Source: an uncultured Polaribacter sp. (GTDB lineage Bacteria; Bacteroidota; Bacteroidia; Flavobacteriales; Flavobacteriaceae). Taken from it: a stretch of 64,000 nt of DNA. A program made the position numbers and the translations under genes. The notes below the pieces were generated by a model. The model saw only the letters and a program-made list of their open reading frames with translations. It did no database searches and was not told the origin of the DNA. Location of the stretch: positions 223,521 to 287,520 of the forward strand of contig NZ_CANMBY010000003.1 in the NCBI RefSeq assembly GCF_947496195.1, in the 5' to 3' direction. Positions 27,798 through 35,436 of the stretch are shown here, one piece after another; positions within the stretch are counted from its first letter, which is position 1, and the number at the start of each line of letters is the position of its first letter.

Positions 27798-27831
27798 ATT
27801 TTAAAAAATATCCCCAACTTTCTTATACAAA

Positions 27832-27866
27832 AAAAGAGCTTTCTAAAAATTAGGAGGCTCTTTTTA
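27832..27866. terminator. Terminator between btuB-like gene and convergent gene
   Basis: AAAAAGAGCTTTCT pairs with AGGAGGCTCTTTTT (nine GC/GU/AU pairs plus flanking A-T pairs) around loop AAAAATT. A- and T-tracts on the two sides allow termination in both directions. Confidence 0.8.
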
Positions 27867-27869
27867 AAT

Positions 27870-28382
27870 TTATAAAAGTTTTCGCACTTCACTTTTTATA
27901 AAATCAACAGCAGTTTCTGTAGGTGAAATTGTTTTAGAATAATCTATTAAAACATTTTCTCTTAAATCGTTCGCAGAATTAGAAACTTCAGCAACTTGTT
28001 TTAGTTTGTTTATAATGGCTCTTTTAGCAGCAGTTATAGACAACCAAGTTTCTTTACTTATGTACAATTGTTGTACTAAATTATGTTCAAATTCTTGATC
28101 AATAGTTGCAATTAATAGTTTTAAATAATCATTAACATCATCAGAAGTTGGTTTAATTCTAACTAACATTTTTACAGGATTAATTCTCTCACAAAATAGC
28201 AACATCCTTTCATAAGCCTGCAATTTTATTGGCAAACTTTCTTTTTTCTTATCTGCCATTATATTTAATTTCTTATCTGCATTTTGCTGATTTAAAAATC
28301 CATGAAACATATAATATGCAACAAAACCTGTAACTAAAGCAGGTAGTATGTAAGAAACACTATCTAGTAATTGATCATCCAT
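27870..28382 (-). CDS. Conserved hypothetical membrane-anchored protein
   Basis: Taking the ATG at 28382 (MDDQLLDSVSYILPALVTG) gives 170 residues; an ATG at 28400 would add six residues and is less likely. One hydrophobic segment near residues 10-28 (YILPALVTGFVAYYMF) is followed by a charged linker and a helical cytoplasmic domain with LPIKLQAYERMLLFCERINP and a WLSITAAKRAIINKLKQVA stretch. I recall similar proteins in flavobacteria (possibly DUF7935) but cannot give a function. It is divergent from uvrD and convergent with the btuB-like gene. Confidence 0.75.
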   Translation of the reverse strand: MDDQLLDSVSYILPALVTGFVAYYMFHGFLNQQNADKKLNIMADKKKESLPIKLQAYERMLLFCERINPVKMLVRIKPTSDDVNDYLKLLIATIDQEFEHNLVQQLYISKETWLSITAAKRAIINKLKQVAEVSNSANDLRENVLIDYSKTISPTETAVDFIKSEVRKLL

Positions 28383-28505
28383 TATAATTAATTTACACAA
28401 AAGTAATTTTTTTACTTAATAAATTGTGGATAAAAATTAAAGAAGACATTTTTTAAGAACGTTAGAATTCCTAATTTCACGTTTTAAAAATCTCATAAAT
28501 TTACT

Positions 28506-30830
28506 TTGAATAATTACTTAGATTCTTTAAACGAAGCTCAAAAACAAGCTGTTTTACAAAAAGACGGACCAATGATTATAATTGCTGGTGCTGGTTCTGG
28601 TAAAACAAGAGTTTTAACTTACAGAATTGCTCATTTAATGCAACAAGGTGTAGATGCGTTTAATATACTTTCTCTCACTTTTACAAACAAAGCAGCTAGA
28701 GAAATGAAAGAGAGAATTGCTGGTGTAGTTGGTGTTAGTGAGGCAAAAAATCTTTGGATGGGAACTTTCCACTCTGTATTTGCTAGAATTTTAAGATCTG
28801 AAGCAGATAAATTAGGTTTTCCTAGTAATTTCACAATATACGATACTCAAGATTCTGTAAGACTTTTAACTTCTATTATCAAAGAAATGAACTTAGATAA
28901 AGAACGTTATAAGGCTAAACAAATTCAAAATAGAATATCATCTTTTAAAAATAGTTTAGTAACTGTAAGGGCTTATTTTAATAATCCTGATTTACAAGAA
29001 GCAGATATGCATGCAAGTAGACCAAGAGTAGGTGATATTTACAAAGAGTATGTAGATAGATGCTTTAAAGCAGGAGCTATGGATTTTGATGATTTACTGT
29101 TAAGAACTAATGAGTTATTAGCAAGGTTTCCAGAGGTTTTAGCAAAATATCAAGATCGATTTAGATATATAATGGTAGATGAGTATCAAGATACAAATCA
29201 TTCTCAATATCTTATTGTAAAAGCGTTAGCAGATCGTTTTCAAAATATTTGTGTGGTAGGTGATGATTCTCAAAGTATTTATAGTTTTAGAGGAGCTAAC
29301 ATTCAAAATATACTAAACTTTCAAAAAGATTATCCAGATGTTAAAACTTTTAAGTTAGAGCAAAATTATAGATCAACTAAAAATATTGTAAATGCTGCGA
29401 ATTCTGTTATAGCAAGAAACAAAACTAAATTAGACAAAGAAGTTTGGACGAGTAATGATGCAGGTGATTCTATAAATGTAATGCGTACAATTTCTGATGG
29501 CGAAGAAGGACGTTTTGTGGCACAATCTGTTTGGGAGAATATGATGAATCATCAATTAAAGCCAGATGATTTTTGTGTGCTATATAGAACAAACTCTCAG
29601 TCTAGAGCAATAGAAGATGCTTTAAGAAAAAAGAATATCGATTATAAAATTTATGGAGGTATCTCTTTTTATCAAAGAAAAGAAATCAAAGATATTTTAT
29701 CTTATTTACGCATTCTAATTAATCCAAATGATGAGGAAGCTTTAAAAAGAATTATTAATTACCCAGCAAGAGGTATTGGAGCAACAACTATAGATAGGCT
29801 TACTATTGCAGCAAACCATTATAAAAAATCAATTTTTGATATTATAAAATACATTGATAAAATCGATATTAAAATAAATTCTAGCACAAAAAATAAGTTG
29901 CAGAATTTTATGAATATGATTTTGCGTTTTCAAATAGAAGCTCAAACAAAAAATGCTTTTGAAATTGCAGAAATTGTTGTTAAACAAGTTCGTCTTATTA
30001 AAGATTTAGAAAAAGACGGTACTCCAGAAGCAGTTAGTAAGGTAGAAAATGTTCAAGAATTATTAAACGGAATAAAAGATTTTATTACAGATAAAATAGA
30101 ACAAGGAGAAGATGCTAGTTTAACTGCTTTTTTAGAAGATGTTGCTTTAGCTACAGATTTTGATTCTAAAAAAGATAATGATAAACCAAGTGTTTCTTTA
30201 ATGACCATTCATCAATCTAAAGGTTTAGAGTATAAATACATTTATATAGTTGGTTTAGAAGAAAACTTATTTCCTTCTGCTATGAGTATGAATACTAGAA
30301 GTGAGTTAGAAGAGGAGAGAAGGTTGTTTTATGTAGCTTTAACTAGAGCAGAAAAAGTAGCTTATTTAACGTATGCGCAAACTCGTTATAGATGGGGTAA
30401 ATTAATAGATTCAGAACCCAGTAGATTTTTAGAAGAGATAGATGAACAGTTTTTAAATTACTTAACACCAAAGGTTCCAGAACCTTCTATAAATCGTTTT
30501 GTAGATAAAAGTTTGTTCGATGATGCACCAAAAGGTATTCGTTTTCAAAAGCCAATTCAAAGAAAGAAAAAAGAAAGAGAACTTTTAAAAAAGAAAGAAA
30601 TAGAAATTCCTAAGAATTTAAAAAAAGTGACTCCATCTTCATCAACAAAAACTAATTTATTTGATGATAATGTTACTGTTGGTAATATTGTAGAACATAA
30701 TAGATTTGGAAGAGGGAAAGTATTAGCACTAGAGGGTAAAGGGCCAAATAAAAAAGCTGAAATTCAATTTGGTACAGTTGGTAAGAAAAAGTTATTATTA
30801 CAATTTGCAAAGCTAAAAGTACTTGGCTAA
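28506..30830 (+). CDS. UvrD/PcrA-type DNA helicase, TTG start
   Basis: The 774-residue SF1A helicase acts in nucleotide excision repair and replication-fork maintenance. Visible are the Q motif LNEAQKQAV (about 8), Walker A AGAGSGKT (about 27), DEYQDTNHSQ (about 225), GDDSQSIYSFRGA (about 251), the motif VSLMTIHQSKGLEYKYIY (about 560) and VALTRAEKVAYLTYAQ. A Tudor-like C-terminal domain (VGNIVEHNRFGRGKV..., about 725-774) is typical of PcrA. The start must be TTG at 28506: an in-frame TAA lies at 28485-28487, no ATG lies between, and the next Met is inside the P-loop region. Confidence 0.94.
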   Translation: MNNYLDSLNEAQKQAVLQKDGPMIIIAGAGSGKTRVLTYRIAHLMQQGVDAFNILSLTFTNKAAREMKERIAGVVGVSEAKNLWMGTFHSVFARILRSEADKLGFPSNFTIYDTQDSVRLLTSIIKEMNLDKERYKAKQIQNRISSFKNSLVTVRAYFNNPDLQEADMHASRPRVGDIYKEYVDRCFKAGAMDFDDLLLRTNELLARFPEVLAKYQDRFRYIMVDEYQDTNHSQYLIVKALADRFQNICVVGDDSQSIYSFRGANIQNILNFQKDYPDVKTFKLEQNYRSTKNIVNAANSVIARNKTKLDKEVWTSNDAGDSINVMRTISDGEEGRFVAQSVWENMMNHQLKPDDFCVLYRTNSQSRAIEDALRKKNIDYKIYGGISFYQRKEIKDILSYLRILINPNDEEALKRIINYPARGIGATTIDRLTIAANHYKKSIFDIIKYIDKIDIKINSSTKNKLQNFMNMILRFQIEAQTKNAFEIAEIVVKQVRLIKDLEKDGTPEAVSKVENVQELLNGIKDFITDKIEQGEDASLTAFLEDVALATDFDSKKDNDKPSVSLMTIHQSKGLEYKYIYIVGLEENLFPSAMSMNTRSELEEERRLFYVALTRAEKVAYLTYAQTRYRWGKLIDSEPSRFLEEIDEQFLNYLTPKVPEPSINRFVDKSLFDDAPKGIRFQKPIQRKKKERELLKKKEIEIPKNLKKVTPSSSTKTNLFDDNVTVGNIVEHNRFGRGKVLALEGKGPNKKAEIQFGTVGKKKLLLQFAKLKVLG

Positions 30831-30910
30831 TATATTTTTAAAAATCAATTCTATAAACTGAAAATAAATCGTTATTTTGCAGCGTTAAATAACTACAGCA
30901 ATAAGATTTT

Positions 30911-30933
30911 TATTTTTGGTGCAAACCAAAAAT
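30911..30933 (+). promoter_or_regulatory. -7 box inside a perfect hairpin, before DUF4290 gene
   Basis: The -7 box TATTTTTG is at 30911-30918. It overlaps a perfect 9-bp inverted repeat, ATTTTTGGT (30912-30920) and ACCAAAAAT (30925-30933), with the four-base spacer GCAA. It lies 21 bases before the ATG. The palindrome could be an operator or an artefact of AT-richness. Confidence 0.5.
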
Positions 30934-30953
30934 TACTTCACAAAAAAATATAA

Positions 30954-31598
30954 ATGACATTCGATTTAGAATATAATTCAGAAAGAACATTAATGATTAT
31001 TCCAGAATATGGTAGACATATTCAAAAATTGGTAAATCATTGTGTAGCTTTAGAAAGTAAAGAAGAACGTAATACAATGGCTAAAGCTATTGTAGATGTA
31101 ATGGGTAACTTACAACCACATTTAAGAGATGTGCCAGATTTTAAACACAAATTATGGGATCAACTCTTTATCATGTCTGATTTTAAATTAGATGCAGATT
31201 CTCCATATCCACAGCCTTCAAGAGAAGAATTACAAGAAAAACCAGAACCTTTAGCATATCCTAGAGCAGCTTCAAAATATCGTTATTATGGTAAAAATAT
31301 TCAAACCATGATTAATGTAGCTTTAAGCTGGGAAGAAGGAGATATGAAAGAAGCATTAGTTTTTACGATTGCAAATCACATGAAAAAATGTTATTTAAAT
31401 TGGAATAAAGACACTGTAGATGATCTTGTTATTTTTAACCATCTATATGATTTATCTGATGGTAAAATAGATTTAAGAAAATCTGATGAAGAATTGAGTG
31501 AAAGTAAAAACTTGTTAAGAAAGAGAGGTTCTCAAGGTCAGAACAAAAGCAATCACAAAAAATCACATCACAACAATAAAGGAAGAAAAAGATATTAA
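30954..31598 (+). CDS. DUF4290 family protein
   Basis: The 214-residue protein begins MTFDLEYNSERTLMIIPEYGRHIQKLV, a signature of the DUF4290 family found throughout Bacteroidota. The body is predicted helical, with conserved ISLAND-like stretches DVMGNLQPHLRDVPDFKHKLWDQL (split here about 53-76) and KYRYYGKNIQTMI (about 104). The last about 25 residues are Lys-, Asn- and His-rich, ending NNKGRKRY, a likely disordered, possibly nucleic-acid-binding tail. No signal peptide is present. Function is unknown. It lies 3 bases upstream of murA, so the two are cotranscribed, an arrangement known in the group. Confidence 0.85.
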   Translation: MTFDLEYNSERTLMIIPEYGRHIQKLVNHCVALESKEERNTMAKAIVDVMGNLQPHLRDVPDFKHKLWDQLFIMSDFKLDADSPYPQPSREELQEKPEPLAYPRAASKYRYYGKNIQTMINVALSWEEGDMKEALVFTIANHMKKCYLNWNKDTVDDLVIFNHLYDLSDGKIDLRKSDEELSESKNLLRKRGSQGQNKSNHKKSHHNNKGRKRY

Positions 31599-31601
31599 TC
31601 A

Positions 31602-32909
31602 ATGGCATCATTTAAAATTGAAGGTGGTCATAAATTACAAGGAACCATCACTCCACAAGGAGCTAAAAATGAAGTTTTACAAATACTATGTGCAGTTTTA
31701 TTAACTCCAGAAAAAGTAATTATTAATAATGTTCCTGATATTATTGATGTAAATAAATTGATTTTTATTCTTGGTGAACTAGGTGTAAAAGTCAACAAAT
31801 TAAGTTCAAATTCATATTCTTTTCAAGCAGATGAAATTAATCTTGGTTATTTAGAGTCTTCAGATTTTAAAAGAGATGGAAGTTCATTAAGAGGTTCAAT
31901 TATGATTGTTGGTCCTTTGTTGGCAAGATTTGGAAAAGGATATATTCCAAAACCAGGAGGAGATAAAATAGGTAGAAGAAGATTAGATACTCATTTTGAA
32001 GGATTTATCAATCTTGGAGCAAAATTCAGATATAATAAAGAAGATAATTTTTACGGAGTAGAAGCAGAAGAATTGTTTGGTACTGACATGTTGTTAGATG
32101 AAGCTTCTGTAACTGGTACTGCAAATATTTTAATGTCTGCAGTTTTAGCAACTGGTACTACAACTATTTACAATGCTGCTTGCGAACCCTATATTCAACA
32201 GTTATGTAAAATGCTGAATTCTATGGGGGCAAATATTACAGGTGTTGGCTCTAATTTATTAACTATTAATGGTGTTAAAGAGTTAAAAGGATGTGAGCAT
32301 ACTGTTTTACCAGATATGATAGAAATTGGTTCTTGGATTGGTGTTGCTGTAATGACTAGATCAGAATTAACTATTAAAAATGTAAGTTGGGAAAATCTAG
32401 GTCAAATTCCTGATGTGTTTAGAAAATTAGGAATTCAATTTGAAAAAAGAGGAGATGACATTTATATTCCAGAACAAGATTCTTATGAAATACAAAATTA
32501 CATAGATGGTTCTGTATTAACAGTTGCAGATGCTCCATGGCCAGGATTTACTCCAGATTTATTAAGTATTGTATTAGTAATAGCAACTCAAGCAAAAGGT
32601 ACAGTTTTAATACATCAAAAAATGTTTGAAAGTCGTTTATTCTTTGTAGATAAATTAATAGATATGGGAGCAAAAGTTATTTTATGTGATCCACATAGAG
32701 CAACTGTTATAGGACACAATTTTCAAAGCCAATTAAAAGCAACAAAAATGACTTCTCCAGATATTAGAGCTGGTATTTCTTTATTAATAGCTGCTTTATC
32801 TGCAAAAGGTACATCAATTATAAATAATATAGAACAAATAGACAGAGGTTACGAAAATATCGAAGCTCGTTTAAAATCTATAGGTGCTAAAATTGAAAGA
32901 ATAGACTAA
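31602..32909 (+). CDS. murA: UDP-GlcNAc 1-carboxyvinyltransferase (Asp-type)
   Basis: MurA transfers enolpyruvate from PEP to UDP-GlcNAc, the first committed step of peptidoglycan synthesis. The 435-residue protein shows the EPT fold: GGHKLQGTITPQGAKNEVLQILC at the start (about 8-30), VGPLLARFGKGYIPKPGGDKIGRRR (about 104-127) and the C-terminal TKMTSPDIRAGISLLIAAL (about 382). The catalytic-loop Cys that fosfomycin alkylates in E. coli (PGGC) is Asp121 here (PGGD, codon GAT). Enzymes with Asp at this place are active but fosfomycin-insensitive in known cases such as mycobacteria. It follows the DUF4290 gene by 3 bases and is followed by a terminator. Confidence 0.96.
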   Translation: MASFKIEGGHKLQGTITPQGAKNEVLQILCAVLLTPEKVIINNVPDIIDVNKLIFILGELGVKVNKLSSNSYSFQADEINLGYLESSDFKRDGSSLRGSIMIVGPLLARFGKGYIPKPGGDKIGRRRLDTHFEGFINLGAKFRYNKEDNFYGVEAEELFGTDMLLDEASVTGTANILMSAVLATGTTTIYNAACEPYIQQLCKMLNSMGANITGVGSNLLTINGVKELKGCEHTVLPDMIEIGSWIGVAVMTRSELTIKNVSWENLGQIPDVFRKLGIQFEKRGDDIYIPEQDSYEIQNYIDGSVLTVADAPWPGFTPDLLSIVLVIATQAKGTVLIHQKMFESRLFFVDKLIDMGAKVILCDPHRATVIGHNFQSQLKATKMTSPDIRAGISLLIAALSAKGTSIINNIEQIDRGYENIEARLKSIGAKIERID

Positions 32910-32930
32910 AAAATAAATTTATATTAATTA

Positions 32931-32960
32931 AAAATAGTGTCAAATTGACACTATTTTTTT
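32931..32960 (+). terminator. Terminator after murA
   Basis: AAAATAGTGTCAA (32931-32943) and TTGACACTATTTT (32945-32957) form a long hairpin followed by further T; it separates the DUF4290-murA unit from grpE-dnaJ. Confidence 0.88.
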
Positions 32961-33012
32961 ATTGGCAAAATTTTTGACAATAAATTGTAAACAATTTAAT
33001 GATTACTGAAAA

Positions 33013-33558
33013 ATGAGTAACAAAGAAGAAATCAAAGAAGAAGAATTAAATAAAGAAGAAACTACATCACAAGTTGAAGAAAATCAAGATATTGTAGAAG
33101 AAAATAAAAAAGAAGAACCTTCTGCTGAAGAATTAATTCAAGTAGAAAAAGATAAGTTTTTACGTCTTTTTGCAGAGTTCGAGAATTATAAGAAAAGAAC
33201 AACTAAAGAAAGAATTGAATTATTTAAAACTGCAGGTCAAGAATTAATGACGGCTTTACTGCCAATTATGGACGATTTTGATAGAGGATTGGCAGAAATT
33301 AAAAAAGCCAAAGACAAAGAGTTGTTAAAAGGAATGCAGTTAATAAGTGATAAGTTAAAAAATACATTAACTCAAAAAGGATTAACAGCAATCGATGTAA
33401 ATGCTGGTGATACATTTGATGCAGAAATTCATGAAGCAATTACTCAAATACCTGCACCATCAGAAGAATTAAAAGGTAAGGTAATAGATTGTGTAGAAAA
33501 AGGATACAAGTTGGGCGATAAAATTATTCGTTATCCAAAAGTAGTAATAGGACAGTAA
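33013..33558 (+). CDS. grpE: Nucleotide exchange factor GrpE
   Basis: GrpE releases ADP from DnaK in the Hsp70 cycle. The 181-residue protein has an acidic, disordered N-terminus (Glu- and Lys-rich, about 1-45), a long coiled-coil helix with DKFLRLFAEFENYKKRTTKERI (about 47-68), and the beta-sheet head with VNAGDTFDAEIHEAI (about 138) and KGYKLGDKIIRYPKVVIGQ at the end. The length is normal. dnaJ follows 77 bases later across a palindromic repeat; dnaK is not in the window. No HrcA/CIRCE-type inverted repeat is visible upstream. Confidence 0.95.
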   Translation: MSNKEEIKEEELNKEETTSQVEENQDIVEENKKEEPSAEELIQVEKDKFLRLFAEFENYKKRTTKERIELFKTAGQELMTALLPIMDDFDRGLAEIKKAKDKELLKGMQLISDKLKNTLTQKGLTAIDVNAGDTFDAEIHEAITQIPAPSEELKGKVIDCVEKGYKLGDKIIRYPKVVIGQ

Positions 33559-33560
33559 TT

Positions 33561-33628
33561 AGTTTTCAGTATACATTAGCAGTAGTCATTAATTCTGACT
33601 GCTAACTGAAAACTGCAAACTGCAAACT
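33561..33628. repeat. Palindromic repeat between grpE and dnaJ
   Basis: The outer arms AGTTTTCAGT (33561-33570) and ACTGAAAACT (33605-33614) are exact complements. Inner arms TTAGC...AGTCA (33576-33588) and TGACTGCTAA (33596-33605) also pair around a 7-base loop. Two tandem copies of GCAAACT follow (33615-33628). From memory, it resembles AGT/CTGA-rich dispersed palindromes seen between flavobacterial genes. Confidence 0.65.
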
Positions 33629-33635
33629 AAAAATA

Positions 33636-34766
33636 ATGGCAAAACAAGATTTTTACGAAATATTAGGTATATCAAAGTCAGCATCACAAGCAGAAATAAA
33701 GAAAGCTTACAGAAAAATGGCTATCAAATATCATCCAGATAAAAACCCTGGAGATAAAACTGCTGAAGAAAACTTTAAAAAGGCTGCTGAAGCTTATGAA
33801 GTTTTAAGTGATGAAAATAAGAAAGCTAGATATGATCAGTATGGTCATGCCGCTTTTGATGGCCCTCAAGGAGGAGGTGGCTTTGGTGGAGGAGGCATGA
33901 ATATGGAAGACATATTCAGTCAATTTGGAGACATCTTTGGAGGTGGGTTTGGTGGCGGATTTGGCGGCTTTGGTGGAGGAGGCCAAAGACAAGCTAGAGT
34001 TAAAGGAACCAACATGAGAATTCGTGTAAAACTTACTTTAGAAGAAATAGCCAAAGGAATAGAAAAGAAAGTAAAAGTTAGAAGAAAAGTTCAAGCAGAG
34101 GGTGTAAAATATAAAACATGTTCTACTTGTAATGGATCTGGACAACAAATGCGAGTTACCAACACAATTTTAGGTAGAATGCAAACAGCAACAACTTGTT
34201 CTACATGTTCTGGAGCTGGAGAAATTATAAGTTCTAAACCAAATGGAGCAGATGCACAAGGATTGATTGTAAAAGAAGAAACTGTTTCAATTAATATACC
34301 AGCTGGTGTAACAGAAGGTGTTCAATTAAAAGTTGGAGGAAAAGGAAATGATGCACCAGGAAAAAACTCTATTTCAGGTGATTTATTAGTTTTAATTGAA
34401 GAAGTACCTCACGAAAAATTAAAAAGAGAAGGAACAAATATTCACTACGATTTATATATAAATTTTTCTGAAGCAGTTTTAGGTACTAGTAAAGAAGTAG
34501 AAACAGTTACAGGTAAGGTAAAAATTAAAATTGATGCAGGTACACAGTCTGGTAAGATTTTAAGATTAAAAGGTAAAGGTTTACCAAGTATTGAACGTTA
34601 TGGTACAGGAGACTTTTTAATCCATATAAATGTTTGGACACCACAAGAACTAGACAAAGAACAAAAGACATTTTTTGAGAATATGTTAGAGAACGATAAT
34701 TTTTCTCCTAACCCAAATAAATCTGACAAATCCTTTTTTGAAAAGGTAAAAGATATGTTTTCTTAA
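33636..34766 (+). CDS. dnaJ: Chaperone DnaJ with a reduced zinc domain
   Basis: The 376-residue Hsp40 cochaperone has a J domain (about 4-68) with the HPD motif in YHPDKNPGD near 33, a Gly/Phe-rich linker (about 75-125), and substrate-binding domains ending about 350. The central zinc region has only two CxxCxGxG repeats, CSTCNGSG and CSTCSGAG near residues 163-195, instead of four, so only one of the two zinc centres is expected. This shortened form is, as I recall, usual in Flavobacteriaceae DnaJ and so lineage-typical rather than a defect. It follows grpE and is followed by two tandem terminators. Confidence 0.96.
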   Translation: MAKQDFYEILGISKSASQAEIKKAYRKMAIKYHPDKNPGDKTAEENFKKAAEAYEVLSDENKKARYDQYGHAAFDGPQGGGGFGGGGMNMEDIFSQFGDIFGGGFGGGFGGFGGGGQRQARVKGTNMRIRVKLTLEEIAKGIEKKVKVRRKVQAEGVKYKTCSTCNGSGQQMRVTNTILGRMQTATTCSTCSGAGEIISSKPNGADAQGLIVKEETVSINIPAGVTEGVQLKVGGKGNDAPGKNSISGDLLVLIEEVPHEKLKREGTNIHYDLYINFSEAVLGTSKEVETVTGKVKIKIDAGTQSGKILRLKGKGLPSIERYGTGDFLIHINVWTPQELDKEQKTFFENMLENDNFSPNPNKSDKSFFEKVKDMFS

Positions 34767-34844
34767 AAAAATATTAAAACTTTAGTTTAAAGAGAAAATA
34801 TTTGTTTAATCATCTTAAAATCAGATTGTTTAAAGTATATTTGT

Positions 34845-34875
34845 AGTGTTATTGAGAAATCGATAACACTTTTTC
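34845..34875 (+). terminator. First terminator after dnaJ
   Basis: AGTGTTATTGA (34845-34855) pairs with TCGATAACACT (34860-34870) around a GAAA tetraloop and is followed by TTTTTC. A TATATTTG box sits directly upstream at 34836-34843. Confidence 0.85.
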
Positions 34876-34892
34876 TTTTTCATAGCAATTTT

Positions 34893-34926
34893 CCCACTTA
34901 TACTTTTGTTTAAGTGGGTTTTTTTA
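34893..34926 (+). terminator. Second tandem terminator after dnaJ
   Basis: CCCACTTA (34893-34900) pairs with TAAGTGGG (34911-34918) around a 10-base loop, followed by seven T. It isolates the rnpB promoter from upstream transcription. Confidence 0.88.
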
Positions 34927-34942
34927 TGAATTTTAAAAGAGC

Positions 34943-34950
34943 TAATTTTG
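34943..34950 (+). promoter_or_regulatory. -7 box of rnpB
   Basis: TAATTTTG fits TAnnTTTG and ends 4 bases before the first paired base of the RNase P RNA, consistent with a start at about 34955. The -33 element is not distinct. Confidence 0.6.
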
Positions 34951-34954
34951 CAAT

Positions 34955-35261
34955 AGCAGACTTATCTTATCGCTTTATTTTAAGAATAAAGAGGAAAGTC
35001 CGGACACCAGAGAGTATTCATAGCGGATAACATCCGTCCAACGTAAGTTGAGGACAAGTGCAACAGAAAGCAAGTACAGTTAGGCTGTAGTGAAACCAGG
35101 TAAACTCTATGAGGTGCAATGCCATGTATATTAGAGCTTGAGAGTTACTCGCTCGATTCTAAAGGGTAGGCAGATAGATCATGACAGTAATGTCTTGACT
35201 AGATAAATGATAAGAACCTTAAATTTTATTAAGGATACAGAATTCGGCTTATAAGTCTGCT
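34955..35261 (+). ncRNA. rnpB: RNase P RNA (bacterial type A)
   Basis: This is the catalytic RNA of RNase P, which matures tRNA 5' ends. The closing helix P1 is AGCAGACTTA at 34955-34964 paired exactly with TAAGTCTGCT at 35252-35261. The universally conserved P4-forming segments are GAGGAAAGTCCGGAC (34991-35005) and ACAGAATTCGGCTTAT (35237-35252). ACAGAAAGCAAG, GTGAAACCAGGTAAACTC and GAGAGTTACTCGCTCGATT occur in the expected order between them. The length of 307 nt is rather short for type A RNA. TTTTTATAAA after P1 may aid termination. Confidence 0.95.
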
Positions 35262-35398
35262 TTTTATAAAACTTTCAGATAAATTGCTGAAAATCACTTT
35301 TTCTTTGAATTATTAATAAGATATTTCAAAATCGCTTTTTTTTATTCAGTAATTAGAGCTTTCTATTATTTATTTTTCAATATTTGGTTTTAAAAATG

Positions 35399-35406
35399 TA
35401 AATTTG
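35399..35406 (+). promoter_or_regulatory. -7 box of acnA
   Basis: TAAATTTG matches TAnnTTTG and lies 30 bases before the acnA ATG. No well-spaced -33 TTTG is evident. The remaining sequence between rnpB and acnA (35262-35398) is AT-rich with nothing recognisable. Confidence 0.5.
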
Positions 35407-35436
35407 TGCTACTAAAATTAAAACTTATAAATAGAT

